Shown: positions 26,538-35,560 of the stretch, piece after piece | Position numbering within the stretch: the stretch's first letter is position 1 | Layout: each line of letters starts with the position of its first letter | Assembly: GCA_903893565.1 (NCBI GenBank) | Contig: CAITMU010000096.1 | Coordinates: 1 to 44,557 of the forward strand | Direction of reading: 5' to 3' | Length of the DNA stretch: 44,557 nucleotides | Origin: an uncultured beta proteobacterium | GTDB lineage: Bacteria > Pseudomonadota > Gammaproteobacteria > Burkholderiales > SG8-41 | The notes under the pieces: generated by a model | Database searches by the model: none | What the model was told of the DNA's origin: nothing | The model's input: the letters and a program-made list of their open reading frames with translations, nothing else | Translations under genes and position numbers: made by a program

Positions 26538-28301
26538 TCACATCAGTGATTGCGGTCGCTTTAAATACACTTCCTTAATAATATCGGCTGTCCAACAAGC
26601 CAGTGCCCCGACCGTGCCCGTTGGGGCATTGGCACTGTTCTGAGGAAAGGCACTCGCTCCAATCACAAACACATTCGGAACATCCCAAGTCTGCAAATAC
26701 TTGTTCACAACACTGGCACTCGGATCCGCCCCCATAATGGCGCCCCCCGTGTTGTGATTGACCTGGTAGGGAGTGATGTTGTATTGACCCGTGACAGGAT
26801 GCTGACTCATTTTAGAAGGCCCCATCGCTTGAGCGATTTCTGCTGCTTTTTTTGTGATATGGGCTGACATCTTATGATCAGGCTGCCGCCAATCAAAGGT
26901 CATGCGAATCAGAGGCAAACCGTTGGCATCTTTATAAGTCGGATCAAGATCAAGATAATTGGTGCGGTAACTCTGACATCCCCCATGAGAGCTGATTGAA
27001 AAGGATCGATCGTAATAATGAGCGACCTTTTTCTTCCATTCAGAGCCCCAACCCGGCGTGCCTGAAGGCACGGGATGGCTGTGTATCGGCGCGGCCCCTC
27101 GACTATTGACCACCAGATAGCCCCCACCAATGAAACCCAAACCGGAGTGATCAAAATTGTCACCATTAAAATCATCAATCGCCGTACAAAGTCCGCCTCC
27201 CCCCATAAATCCGTTGAAAACTTTATCTTCAAAAAATAATTTCACCGATCCTACCGCCTGATAGGAATAATTTTTACCCACTACACCGGAATTGCTGATC
27301 GGATCATACGGCTTACCAATACCGGAGAGCAGTAGCAAGCGGGTATTGTTAAAGGCGTATGAGGTCAATATCACCAAATCTGCTGGTTGTTCAAATTCCT
27401 GACCATTAGCATCAATGTAATTGACCCCAGTGGCGCGCTTACCGTCAGAATCAAGATTAATCTTAATCACGTTGGACAAGGGTCTTAATTCAAAATTGGG
27501 ATGCTCTTTTAAGGAAGGGACAACCGCAGTCAAGGGACTACCCTTGGCGCCCTTGGCACAGCTATAACTGGAACAAAACCCTCCTCTCATGCACTGGCCT
27601 AAGACCTGCTTATAAGGGTTTTTGTACAATTGCGTGTTGCCCGAGGTCGGCGTTGAAAAGGGCGAATATCCAAGACTTTGAGCCGCTTTACCAAAAAGAT
27701 GCCCAGCATAGGTGGTTGGGGGCGGGGGATTAGGGTATTCGCGGCTTCGCGGCCCTTCAAAAGGGTTGCCCCCGGGTTGCAATTGCCCCTCCAAATTACC
27801 CGCTTTACCCGATACACCATAGATATGCTCAAATTGATCGTAATAAGGCTCTAGCTCCTCATACGTTAACCCCCAGTCTTGATTAGAACAATCCGCTGGC
27901 ATATGTTGTTTACCATAGCGCTCAACAGTGCGACTGTGAGTTTCAAAATCCCACGGTAAAAACCGCCACGTCAATCCACCCCACAATACACCGGCCCCAC
28001 CCACACACTCTCCAAGCCGAAAGGACCCGATATCGCGCATGGGCAATGCGGTTTCATTCATAGCGTTTCTAAAGGTCACCGTTTCCCGAGATAAGTTTTG
28101 AATTAAATCACTTCGGTTATCGTTTCTAAACTCATCATGAGCATAAGGCATGACAAAATCCTTATTCGGGTCGACCATACGTCCGCGCTCCAACCCAACA
28201 ACACGTAGCCCCGTGGTGGCCAATTCTTTACAAATAATCGATCCGGCTACACCCACGCCCACCACTACCACATCGACTGGCTTTAGTTTAGTGCTTGTCA
28301 T
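26538..28301 (-). CDS. GMC-family FAD dehydrogenase, gluconate-dehydrogenase large-subunit type
   Basis: This 587-residue flavoprotein has the dinucleotide site VVVVGVGVAGSIICKELA near residues 10-27. GLERGRMVDP, a GECVGGAGVLWGGLTWRF stretch near 93-110 and a late VNHNTGGAIMGADPSASVVNK with the catalytic His-Asn pair place it with the membrane-linked gluconate/sorbitol dehydrogenase flavoproteins rather than with the choline oxidase group at 15174. The small subunit gene is directly upstream, 15 bases away. No signal peptide is present on this subunit, as is normal. The sugar acid or alcohol used is unknown. Confidence 0.9.
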   Translation of the reverse strand: MTSTKLKPVDVVVVGVGVAGSIICKELATTGLRVVGLERGRMVDPNKDFVMPYAHDEFRNDNRSDLIQNLSRETVTFRNAMNETALPMRDIGSFRLGECVGGAGVLWGGLTWRFLPWDFETHSRTVERYGKQHMPADCSNQDWGLTYEELEPYYDQFEHIYGVSGKAGNLEGQLQPGGNPFEGPRSREYPNPPPPTTYAGHLFGKAAQSLGYSPFSTPTSGNTQLYKNPYKQVLGQCMRGGFCSSYSCAKGAKGSPLTAVVPSLKEHPNFELRPLSNVIKINLDSDGKRATGVNYIDANGQEFEQPADLVILTSYAFNNTRLLLLSGIGKPYDPISNSGVVGKNYSYQAVGSVKLFFEDKVFNGFMGGGGLCTAIDDFNGDNFDHSGLGFIGGGYLVVNSRGAAPIHSHPVPSGTPGWGSEWKKKVAHYYDRSFSISSHGGCQSYRTNYLDLDPTYKDANGLPLIRMTFDWRQPDHKMSAHITKKAAEIAQAMGPSKMSQHPVTGQYNITPYQVNHNTGGAIMGADPSASVVNKYLQTWDVPNVFVIGASAFPQNSANAPTGTVGALACWTADIIKEVYLKRPQSLM

Positions 28302-28316
28302 TATGTCGTTCCGTGA

Positions 28317-28976
28317 TTATTGGGGATTAATGAATATGTGCTTGGGGTTGCCCTCTGCGTCAAGACTGACTTTGCCTTGCTCAATATCGAGGATGCTCAC
28401 TGGTTCCACGCGATAAGGCTCATTATATCGACCCAACCAATCAGGATAAGCAGACCCTGCCACCCCGGGAAAACCAATCAAGCGCCATCCAATTTTATTA
28501 TGATTGCCACCATGCATGGGATCAGAAAAAAATCCTTCAATCGTATTTTTATGTAATAAAGAAAAAAATTTCTTGCACGATATTGTATTCAGTTCAATCT
28601 GCCCCGACTCCATAGCCTTTAGAAGAGCCTCCTGCACATCAGCACTTAAAAACTCAAAACTTTTTCCCTTCTCTTTCAAGCAATATCGATCCATATCTTG
28701 GATACCATATCGATAAATTTCCTGAGGTATCAGGGGCGATTGGTTGCCTTGCCTAGGGCTACCTGGCTGCCAAGGACCTAAACGATACTGTCGGCTAGAA
28801 GTTCCCCAAGGACTGGCTAACTGTCGATCAATAAAACGAGTGACTCCAGCCTCCTTAGCACCTGGGCCCAAATCATCTGCAGGAATAATTCTCGCCACAG
28901 CTGCATCCACAAAACGCACCTCGTGCGGCTTAAAAAATAAATAGGCATGACCTTGAAACAAATCGGATTCACTCAT
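28317..28976 (-). CDS. Gluconate 2-dehydrogenase subunit 3-like protein
   Basis: This 219-residue protein has FKPHEVRFVDAAVARIIPAD near residues 15-34, DRQLASPWG near 48-56 and the FFSLLHKNTIEGFFSDP helix, all typical of the small subunit of FAD gluconate-type dehydrogenases. That subunit normally carries the twin-arginine signal that exports the complex. Here the N-terminus (MSESDLFQGHAYL) has no RR motif and no hydrophobic stretch, and no cytochrome c subunit gene is nearby. The complex may therefore stay in the cytoplasm or use another carrier. Confidence 0.82.
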   Translation of the reverse strand: MSESDLFQGHAYLFFKPHEVRFVDAAVARIIPADDLGPGAKEAGVTRFIDRQLASPWGTSSRQYRLGPWQPGSPRQGNQSPLIPQEIYRYGIQDMDRYCLKEKGKSFEFLSADVQEALLKAMESGQIELNTISCKKFFSLLHKNTIEGFFSDPMHGGNHNKIGWRLIGFPGVAGSAYPDWLGRYNEPYRVEPVSILDIEQGKVSLDAEGNPKHIFINPQ

Positions 28977-29118
28977 AGTTTTGTGGCCTTTAAAGATACA
29001 TATTCATTATGCAAACACAGGTAGAGCAAAAATGATCACATTGCGAACCCTAACCCTGAAAAAACCATCTCCGCGCTCTATTAGGCGCCTTAATCGCTAT
29101 TGAATCGTTGGTTTTATT

Positions 29119-29148
29119 GTGACAATTTTAATCTTTGCCGTGTACAAT
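29119..29148 (+). promoter_or_regulatory. Candidate sigma-70 promoter for the tandem Bug genes
   Basis: GTGACA (29119-29124, five of six to TTGACA) and TACAAT (29143-29148, five of six to TATAAT) are 18 bases apart, about 120 bases upstream of the Bug 7 start, in a gap between divergent genes. Not proven; the match is by eye. Confidence 0.45.
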
Positions 29149-29268
29149 ACCAGAAAAAATATTACCCAACAAAAATCTGCGATTGAACGACTCATCCAAT
29201 GCCTCCGCTGCAAATGTGGCGCATTAAGAGTTCATGGCCGGGAGAAAAAATAATGGGAGAAAAATATC

Positions 29269-30243
29269 TTGAAAAAACGAGGCAGCATGAAACCATTTAT
29301 TAAAATTATTTTCATTTTTACGTTAAGTATAGCGAGCGCTTTTTCGCAAACCTACCCCATTAAACCCCTGCGAGTCATTTTCCCTTTTGCAGCCGGCGGT
29401 GCGGGTGACACCATCGCGAGAGTTTATGGACAAAAATTTGCTGAAAAATTCAGCCAATCCTGGATTCTGGAAAACCATGGCGGCGCTGGCTCGACCTTAG
29501 GCGCTGCGATGGTAGCCAAATCCCCTGCCGATGGTTACACATTACTTTTAGGCACCCTCACCTTTGCCGTCAGTGCGGCTACTTACAAAAAGCTGCCCTA
29601 TGATCCTCTACGTGACTTCACTCCCATCGGCCCTGTGGGTAAGGCCGTGAGCGTGCTGGCCCTCACCCCTTCCATTAAAGCGAGCACAGTCAAAGAGCTC
29701 ATTGCCATGGCGCAAAAAAGCTCACCCGCATTGACCTTTGCCTCAGCAGGGATTGGGAGTACGGGGCATTTATCTGGCGAGTTATTCATGCATATGACTG
29801 GTATTAATCTCCTTCACGTGCCCTACCAAGGCACTGGGGCTGCTCTGGGCGATTTATTTTCTGGTCGGACCCATATGGTTTTCGAACCCTTAGTGAGCAT
29901 GCTAGCGCATGTGCGGGGTGGGAAAATGCGCGCCATCGGAGTCACGACTTCAGGTCGGTCATTGGCGGCACCCGACATACCGAGCTTAGCCGAACAAGGG
30001 GTGGAAGGGTACGATGTGGCAACTTGGTATGGACTCATGGGCCCGGCCGGTATACCCACGGATATTGTGACAACATTAAACAAGGCATTGAATGAATTTA
30101 TCGTCAACCCAGAAGTCAAAACGTTGATGTCTAACATCGGGGTTGAACCGCTTGTAATGAATCCTTCCGATTTTGCTAAGCTCATACGTAAAGACATCTC
30201 GCGCTGGACCGACGTAGCTCGCGAAGCTCATGTGAGTTTCTAG
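29269..30243 (+). CDS. Bug-family (TctC) periplasmic solute-binding protein 7
   Basis: This Bug protein has up to 324 residues. TTG 29269 follows GGGAGA by about nine bases. ATG 29287 is an alternative with CGAGG close by and gives a cleaner signal peptide (MKPFIKIIFIFTLSIASAFSQ). The mature part opens YPIKPLRVIFPFAAGGAGD, with WILENHGGAGSTLG (where most Bugs have ENRPGA), PADGYTLLLG and VEGYDVATWYGLMGPAG. It is the first of two tandem Bug genes divergent from the GMC pair, a place that suggests the ligand is a substrate of that dehydrogenase. Confidence 0.92.
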   Translation: MKKRGSMKPFIKIIFIFTLSIASAFSQTYPIKPLRVIFPFAAGGAGDTIARVYGQKFAEKFSQSWILENHGGAGSTLGAAMVAKSPADGYTLLLGTLTFAVSAATYKKLPYDPLRDFTPIGPVGKAVSVLALTPSIKASTVKELIAMAQKSSPALTFASAGIGSTGHLSGELFMHMTGINLLHVPYQGTGAALGDLFSGRTHMVFEPLVSMLAHVRGGKMRAIGVTTSGRSLAAPDIPSLAEQGVEGYDVATWYGLMGPAGIPTDIVTTLNKALNEFIVNPEVKTLMSNIGVEPLVMNPSDFAKLIRKDISRWTDVAREAHVSF

Positions 30244-30326
30244 GATTAGAAAAAAAAGCGGCCAGTCACCACAACCAACTACAAAAAAATCAACCCGATC
30301 TTGAATCACTAAAGGAGCATTTTTCT

Positions 30327-31304
30327 TTGAAAAATTGTTTAGCATTGGCGTTTATTTCTCTTCTCGCATTGGGATATAGCCCCTACGGTCAAGGGGCGGG
30401 AAGCGGGCATTTTCCTGAGCGTTCCGTGCGCTATGTCGTACCCGATAGCGCTGGCTCCGGAGGCGATATTATTGGTCGTATCGTTTCTGCTGGTATGAGT
30501 GAAACCTTAGGGCAACAGGTGTTTGTGGATAATCGTGCGGGGGCTTCTAGTAATTTAGGCGCTGATTATGTTGCTAAATCATCCCCCGATGGCTATACCT
30601 TATTGGCCGTGAGCACCACCCTGTCTGCCAACGTCAATTTATTTAAAACACTGACTTATGATTTAAGTAAAGATTTTGCCGCGGTGACCCAATTAGCCTT
30701 AACGCCGCACGTGTTGGTGGTTCACCCCGCACAACCGGTAAAAACGGTTGCGGAATTTATACGTCTAGCCAAGGCTAAACCAGGTAGTCTCAATTACTCG
30801 TCCCCCGGTTCGGGAACCTCGGCCTTTATTCCTGCAGAACTTTTTCGGCGTGCCGCTAATATCGATATCGTTCACATACCCTACAAAGGTGGCGGACCGG
30901 CCCTGCAAGCCGTATTGGCTGGCGAAGTGCAAGCCTATTTTGCCCCTATTCTCACCACACTATCCCATATTCGCCAAGGGTCCCTACGAGCGATTGCTCT
31001 AACGAGTGCGCAACATTTACCTTTAATGCCGGAATTAACTACACTGGCAGAATCAGGATTTCCTGAAGTCGATTTTTCTAATTCATTAGGGCTCGTGGTT
31101 CCGGCTAAAACGCCACCCGAGATTATTGATATCCTCAATCGACAAGCCACTAATAGCCTTAAAAAACCCGATACTAAAAAAAGAATCAACGATCTGGGGG
31201 GCATCATCATCGGTAGCTCGGCTACCGATTACAGCGCCTTTATCAATAAAGAAATCACCACACTGGGCGAATTATTTAAAAAAGCCAATGTAAAGCCGGA
31301 TTAA
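30327..31304 (+). CDS. Bug-family (TctC) periplasmic solute-binding protein 8
   Basis: This 325-residue Bug protein starts at TTG 30327, eight bases after AAAGGAG. The signal peptide (KNCLALAFISLLALGYSPYGQGAG) leads to FPERSVRYVVPDSAGSGGD, a variant ligand loop in place of PFPxGGGxD. VFVDNRAGASSNLG and SPDGYTLLAV are typical. It is 83 bases after Bug 7 and eight bases before the convergent FMN oxidase gene. The two tandem Bugs differ in the ligand loop, so they probably bind different compounds. Confidence 0.92.
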   Translation: MKNCLALAFISLLALGYSPYGQGAGSGHFPERSVRYVVPDSAGSGGDIIGRIVSAGMSETLGQQVFVDNRAGASSNLGADYVAKSSPDGYTLLAVSTTLSANVNLFKTLTYDLSKDFAAVTQLALTPHVLVVHPAQPVKTVAEFIRLAKAKPGSLNYSSPGSGTSAFIPAELFRRAANIDIVHIPYKGGGPALQAVLAGEVQAYFAPILTTLSHIRQGSLRAIALTSAQHLPLMPELTTLAESGFPEVDFSNSLGLVVPAKTPPEIIDILNRQATNSLKKPDTKKRINDLGGIIIGSSATDYSAFINKEITTLGELFKKANVKPD

Positions 31305-31311
31305 GCGAACT

Positions 31312-32571
31312 TTACTGGTTAAAGCTTGGTAAATGAGCTCCATCAAAGCCTTGATTCAACATTAAACGCTGACGATTCATCTGGGATAATTCGGTGATGC
31401 CTAACAAAGCCATATTTCGATGAATCTCATCGTGCAATAACTTAACGGCATGGTCCACACCGTAATGCCCTGCAATCGCAGCGGCATATAAAATCGGCCT
31501 CCCAACAAAGACAAATTGAGCACCCATTCCCAACGCTTTTAATACGTCTGTGCCACGACGAATCGTGCTGTCGACCATCACTACCATCTTTCCTGCCTCA
31601 GCCACAATCCCGGATAAAACACGAATCGGTGAGATAGAACCTTCTAACTGACGTCCGCCATGATTTGAAACAATAATCCCATCGCCTCCGAGTTCACGCA
31701 CGCGTCTTGCATCGTCTCGATTCAAAATCCCCTTCACCACTAAATTGCCCTTCCACAAACGACGCACCAAAGCCAAATGCGTCCAATCCAGTCGGTCCAT
31801 TTGTCCCCGCTCGCGTGCCTTATCGATCGAAATCATGGGTGAGCGCACAGAAGTCATGTTTTCAACATGGGGCATGCCATGCAGCCACAGTGTCTTTAAA
31901 AACATGCCGAATAACCAACGCGGTCTCGTCAGTCCGTCCCACGCCAACCGCAAACTGGGTTGAAAGGGTTTACGAAAACCACTTCGAACACCAATTTCCA
32001 GATTAGAGGCGACCGGCACATCCACGGTTAACACTAAGGTTTCATAACCAGCCCTCTTAACCCGATCAATTAATTGCTCAATAGCCTGCTCATCTCCGGG
32101 CAAATAAGCTTGGAACCAAGTCGTAGAACCCGCCTCGCGCACCGCTTCAAGTGTTGTCAAAGCGGCTCCACTTAAAATCATGGGAATGTTGTTACGCTGG
32201 GCGGCTCGCGCTAACACCAAATCGCCTTGGTAGGCGGCAAGACTCACGCCGCCCATAGGGGAAAATCCAAAAGGGGAGTCATAGGTGTGGCCAAACAACG
32301 TTGTCTTTTGAGTGCGTTGAGCCGTCCCCCTCAAAACCTGAGGTAAAAAAGCCAATTCATCATAGGCGGCACGATTGGCGCGAATCGTGCCACCCGAATC
32401 AGCCCCTGCGATTACATAACCAAAAATAGGGCGCGGAATATAACGCCGGGCTGGGGCCTCAAAATCTTCAAGGCACAAAATATCACGTAAGACGGAGGGG
32501 CCTTCTTTTTGAGGAGCCCTCCACGAACTGTCTTGATCGGCAATTGAAGTCTTTTTCAATGGTTCACTCAT
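31312..32571 (-). CDS. FMN-dependent alpha-hydroxy-acid oxidase/dehydrogenase
   Basis: This 419-residue enzyme of the glycolate oxidase/lactate dehydrogenase family turns a 2-hydroxy acid into a 2-oxo acid. It has the family entry segment RPIFGYVIAGA near residues 46-56, FSPMGGVSL for FMN binding, the substrate-Arg segment TVDVPVASN, and the catalytic SNHGGRQLEG with base His. The usual DGGxRRGTD motif reads DSTIRRGTD here, changing two glycines by the phosphate site. It is closely related to the enzyme at 39125. It belongs to the soluble or peripheral group, with no membrane segment. Confidence 0.9.
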   Translation of the reverse strand: MSEPLKKTSIADQDSSWRAPQKEGPSVLRDILCLEDFEAPARRYIPRPIFGYVIAGADSGGTIRANRAAYDELAFLPQVLRGTAQRTQKTTLFGHTYDSPFGFSPMGGVSLAAYQGDLVLARAAQRNNIPMILSGAALTTLEAVREAGSTTWFQAYLPGDEQAIEQLIDRVKRAGYETLVLTVDVPVASNLEIGVRSGFRKPFQPSLRLAWDGLTRPRWLFGMFLKTLWLHGMPHVENMTSVRSPMISIDKARERGQMDRLDWTHLALVRRLWKGNLVVKGILNRDDARRVRELGGDGIIVSNHGGRQLEGSISPIRVLSGIVAEAGKMVVMVDSTIRRGTDVLKALGMGAQFVFVGRPILYAAAIAGHYGVDHAVKLLHDEIHRNMALLGITELSQMNRQRLMLNQGFDGAHLPSFNQ

Positions 32572-33131
32572 GATTCATTGTTCTTAAAAGGATGGATGGG
32601 GTCAATAACAAAAAAGGGGCTGCAGGAGCGTTAATTTTTTTTCATGCGTATTCGCTAAGGGGGGTCAAAATGGGTATTGCATCGATCAAAGATTTAAAAA
32701 CAATTATTTTTTTTCTAATGATTACGATCACCCTAAGCCTAGTGCTGAATCATAACCTATCTTTGGCCCCTATTTTAGATCAGCGATTCTGTCCTGCTTC
32801 ATTTTACATCCCTTAAAATGAATTTTGTGCATTGCACCTCTGCCCCTATTTCACCTTAGCATCAATCCTGTAAAAACCATTCATACCTTAAAAAATAGCC
32901 CTTTGGATTTAATCGCGGCTCTTAGACTAGAAAAACAACCATTTATAGGAAGATATTCTGTCATTTGCATCATTTCTTATTGCTTTTCATTTAAAAAAAA
33001 CGTAATTTCATGAGGATTGTATCAACCTCAACGCACACGACTCATTGCGGACAAGCTAAAACTGGACTTACGGTGCGGCCTAGGCAAGAATAGCTGGGTT
33101 CAATTTACAAAAATCAAAAGAGCGCCACGAA
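32572..33131. other. Intergenic region with one possible short membrane peptide
   Basis: Most of this 560-base gap shows no gene-like sequence. Its one suggestive item is the short frame at 32670-32816, listed separately. A second open frame at 32825-33013 has no ribosome site and looks accidental. The promoter of the desaturase must lie near the right side. Confidence 0.4.
32670..32816 (+). CDS. Possible 48-residue hydrophobic peptide
   Basis: ATG 32670 is preceded by AAGGGGGG with a five-base spacer, a strong ribosome site. The product starts MGIASIKDLK and has a hydrophobic segment TIIFFLMITITLSLVL, like a single membrane helix or an orphan signal peptide. I do not recognise a family. It may be a remnant of a secreted-protein gene such as another Bug. 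Confidence 0.3.
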   Translation: MGIASIKDLKTIIFFLMITITLSLVLNHNLSLAPILDQRFCPASFYIP

Positions 33132-34250
33132 TTGTCGATAACCCACGATTTTGAAAACCGTAAACGTCTCCTGATTAAAAAGCATGCCCATTCAGATAAT
33201 CTGACGGGCCTTTTTAACGTATTGACCACACTTTTACCGATAGCAGCAATATGGTATGCCATAGCAACGCTGAATCCTTTATCCATTGGATTTACCATCT
33301 TGCTCGTTATGCTCATGAGCCTGTGGACTTTACGCTCCTTTGTGTTGATGCATGAATGTGGCCATGGCAGTTTATTTCGAAGCCAGCGCTTGAACCAGGT
33401 ATTTGGCTTTGTGTTTGGGGTGGTAACCGGCAGACCTCAGTTTGTGTGGTCACAACACCACAAATTCCATCATGCCACCAATGGCAATTGGAGTCAGTAT
33501 CAGGGGCCACTCGACATTATTACCACTGATAAATACCGTAGCCTGAGCACAAAAGAAAAATCTCGCTATCGTCACCTACGTAGTATCTGGATGGCAACTC
33601 ATGCTGGAGGCTTTTATCTTATACTCGGCCCCCGTCTTATTCTGATTCGCGATAGCTTACGATGTTTGGCCCATATCATTCGACGCCTTTATGCCAATCC
33701 GTCTTTATCACTCAAAGCGGCGGCGGCCGATTTTAAGACCGGTTACTGGACTTCAAGTCACGAATACTGGGATATGTTCGCAACCACTGTAGTCTTATTG
33801 ATTCTATGGACAATCATGTGTGCGCTCATAGGGCCGATGCTTTTTTTTACTTGTTATATCGTAGCGGTTTCTTTGGCAGGGGCTGGGGCTTTACTCATTT
33901 TCACAGTGCAGCATAATTTTGAACATGCTTACGCCAGTGGAGATGAAAACTGGAGTTATAACGAAGCAGCCCTTTATGGAACCAGTTTTCTACAACTACC
34001 CGGCTGGCTTAATTGGTTTACCGCAAACATCGCCTACCATCATATTCATCATTTATCGGCGCGCATTCCCGCCTATCGGCTTATCGCTTGTCACGAGGAA
34101 AACAGTGCGCTATTTGAAGATGTCAAACGAATACGCCTTGCAGAGATACCACAATCCCTCAAATTCATTTTATGGGACACCGCCTCGCGCCGTTTAGTAT
34201 CTGTGGCTGAATTCGAGAAAAATCTTTCTACCTCATCCCCTTCTCATTAA
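33132..34250 (+). CDS. Membrane fatty-acid desaturase
   Basis: This 372-residue integral membrane protein has the three His boxes of the desaturase/hydroxylase family: HECGHG near residue 74, HHKFHHATNG near 102 and HHIHH near 299, with QHNFEH before the last. Hydrophobic pairs lie near 32-70, 152-165 and 220-255. These residues bind two irons and oxidise a CH bond of a lipid chain, or in relatives a carotenoid or sterol. The start is TTG 33132 (STIHDF-like lead; no strong ribosome site), so the true start is uncertain. It stands alone, with a terminator after it. Confidence 0.88.
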   Translation: MSITHDFENRKRLLIKKHAHSDNLTGLFNVLTTLLPIAAIWYAIATLNPLSIGFTILLVMLMSLWTLRSFVLMHECGHGSLFRSQRLNQVFGFVFGVVTGRPQFVWSQHHKFHHATNGNWSQYQGPLDIITTDKYRSLSTKEKSRYRHLRSIWMATHAGGFYLILGPRLILIRDSLRCLAHIIRRLYANPSLSLKAAAADFKTGYWTSSHEYWDMFATTVVLLILWTIMCALIGPMLFFTCYIVAVSLAGAGALLIFTVQHNFEHAYASGDENWSYNEAALYGTSFLQLPGWLNWFTANIAYHHIHHLSARIPAYRLIACHEENSALFEDVKRIRLAEIPQSLKFILWDTASRRLVSVAEFEKNLSTSSPSH

Positions 34251-34269
34251 GACTTAAAGAGATCCCCAA

Positions 34270-34295
34270 AAAGGGTGCGGCGGCGCTCACCCTTT
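34270..34295 (+). terminator. Probable terminator after the desaturase gene
   Basis: AAAGGGTG (34270-34277) pairs with CACCCTTT (34288-34295) around a ten-base GC-rich loop, 20 bases after the desaturase stop. The T-run is only three bases, so strength is moderate. Confidence 0.55.
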
Positions 34296-34328
34296 ATTGA
34301 ATTTCCTATTTTAATAGGAGGCGCGTTC

Positions 34329-34442
34329 ATGAGGAAGTTTTTTAGCCCGTCTATCAATGTCGTATTGTTCATAATACCCTTGTGGCTGGTACTATCTCAG
34401 ACTAAAACACCCGCAAGCCACTATGGAAACCTAGCCGATTAA
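34329..34442 (+). CDS. Possible 37-residue single-helix peptide with a perfect ribosome site
   Basis: AGGAGG (34316-34321) lies seven bases before ATG 34329. The frame reads MRKFFSPSIN, then a hydrophobic stretch VVLFIIPLWLVLSQ, then a short polar tail, to TAA at 34442. It has the layout of a small inner-membrane peptide: positive start, one helix. I do not recognise a family. The ribosome site is better than that of most genes here, which is the main reason to list it. Confidence 0.4.
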   Translation: MRKFFSPSINVVLFIIPLWLVLSQTKTPASHYGNLAD

Positions 34443-34780
34443 ATCCACCATCCACGAATCGTGGCATCCTCGGCTACGAAGCCGGTTCATGGAAGGGGCT
34501 AGTAGAGGTAAGGAGAGGTAAGGAGAGGCAAGTAGAGGCCATCATGCCTGCCGTAGCAACCCATGCGATCACACAAAAGCGCTATGAATCGAACCACAAA
34601 GCGATGAGAACACCCACCGCCTCTAATTGATTAAAAAGTAGCCGTCTTGAATTGGTCAGTAGTAACCGGATTGAATAGACCGCAAAAATCAGCAAAGATA
34701 TCGCCAAATGAAATTAGGTCATTCAAGACGCTACTATCATCATCCAATACAAGAGGTAGATCTACTTTTTAATATGACAT
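34443..34780. other. Intergenic region with small hairpins and a decamer repeat
   Basis: No gene is visible. Two compact hairpins follow one another: CCACG/CGTGG (34452-34464) and CGGCT/AGCCG (34471-34484). The decamer repeat at 34501-34540 follows. The rest looks like unconstrained sequence upstream of the enoyl-CoA hydratase stop. Confidence 0.4.
34501..34540. repeat. Four tandem 10-base repeats
   Basis: The units are AGTAGAGGTA, AGGAGAGGTA, AGGAGAGGCA and AGTAGAGGCC, in exact ten-base register with an invariant AGAGG core. The cause may be replication slippage, or a set of protein-binding sites one helical turn apart. Confidence 0.75.
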
Positions 34781-35560
34781 TTATTTCGTTCGCTTTCGAT
34801 CGATAAAGGCCTGCATCATTTTTTGGGGTTCATCGGTGCGTCGTGATTCAACGCAGGCGCGAATACCGGCCCAGATGCCATCCGTGAGCGACATACGCTC
34901 CCAGTCATTGATGAGCGTTTTTTGTAAACGCATGACACGCTTGCCTCCCAGCAATAAAGACTTTACCCACGCTTCAACCGCCGAATCCAATTGCTCCATG
35001 GACACACATTTTTGAAGATAACCGATTCGATAGGCTTCATTGGCGTCAATTACATCCCCGGTATAAATCAGCTCGGCAGCCTTACCCCAACCAATCAAAC
35101 GGGGCAATAGCACGGCCTCCATCCCCGAGGGGATTCCCACCCGCACTTCAGGCATACCGAATTTCGCGCTCTCCACCCCCACTCGCAAATCACAGGCCGC
35201 GGCAAGCTCCATTCCAAAGCCCAAACAATACCCATTAATCCGGGCAATCACTGGCACGGGGAAACTTCTAATCGACTGATTGGCTACATGCGTAAGCGTA
35301 TGTTCAACTTCCGCCTGCTCTGGAGTTAAGTCCTTCATTTCATGAATATCTGCGCCCGCGATAAAGGACTTATCGCCTGCCCCGGTAATCACCGCTGCTC
35401 GTAGTTTTTCATCTTGAGCGAGTCGATTAAAGGTCGCCGCAATCGCACGCTTACCCTCCATACCGAGCGTATTGCGACGCAGCGGATTATTCACCGTAAT
35501 ATAGGCCACATGCCCCGCCTCGCCTCGATCCTCAATACGACTTAGAATTAAATCTGACAT
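34781..35560 (-). CDS. Enoyl-CoA hydratase/isomerase family protein
   Basis: This 259-residue crotonase-fold enzyme has the oxyanion-hole segment KSFIAGADI near residues 64-72, GYCLGFGMELAAACDLRV near 110-127 and AKFGMPEVRVGIPSG near 132-146. Both catalytic Glu positions of true hydratases (in GMELA and MPEV) are present, so water addition to an enoyl-CoA is plausible. It stands alone on its strand, with a 240-base upstream gap and divergent MmgE/PrpD gene. The acyl chain is unknown. Confidence 0.9.
   Translation of the reverse strand: MSDLILSRIEDRGEAGHVAYITVNNPLRRNTLGMEGKRAIAATFNRLAQDEKLRAAVITGAGDKSFIAGADIHEMKDLTPEQAEVEHTLTHVANQSIRSFPVPVIARINGYCLGFGMELAAACDLRVGVESAKFGMPEVRVGIPSGMEAVLLPRLIGWGKAAELIYTGDVIDANEAYRIGYLQKCVSMEQLDSAVEAWVKSLLLGGKRVMRLQKTLINDWERMSLTDGIWAGIRACVESRRTDEPQKMMQAFIDRKRTK

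Noticed and set aside
29119..29253. A 40-odd codon plus-strand frame from GTG 29119 with a hydrophobic start and CLRCKCG cysteines.
   Set aside because: There is no ribosome site and no known family, and it overlaps a better promoter candidate for the tandem Bug genes.
34501..34540. A CRISPR-like array in the decamer or nonamer repeats.
   Set aside because: Units are adjacent with no spacers and far too short, and no cas gene is in the window.
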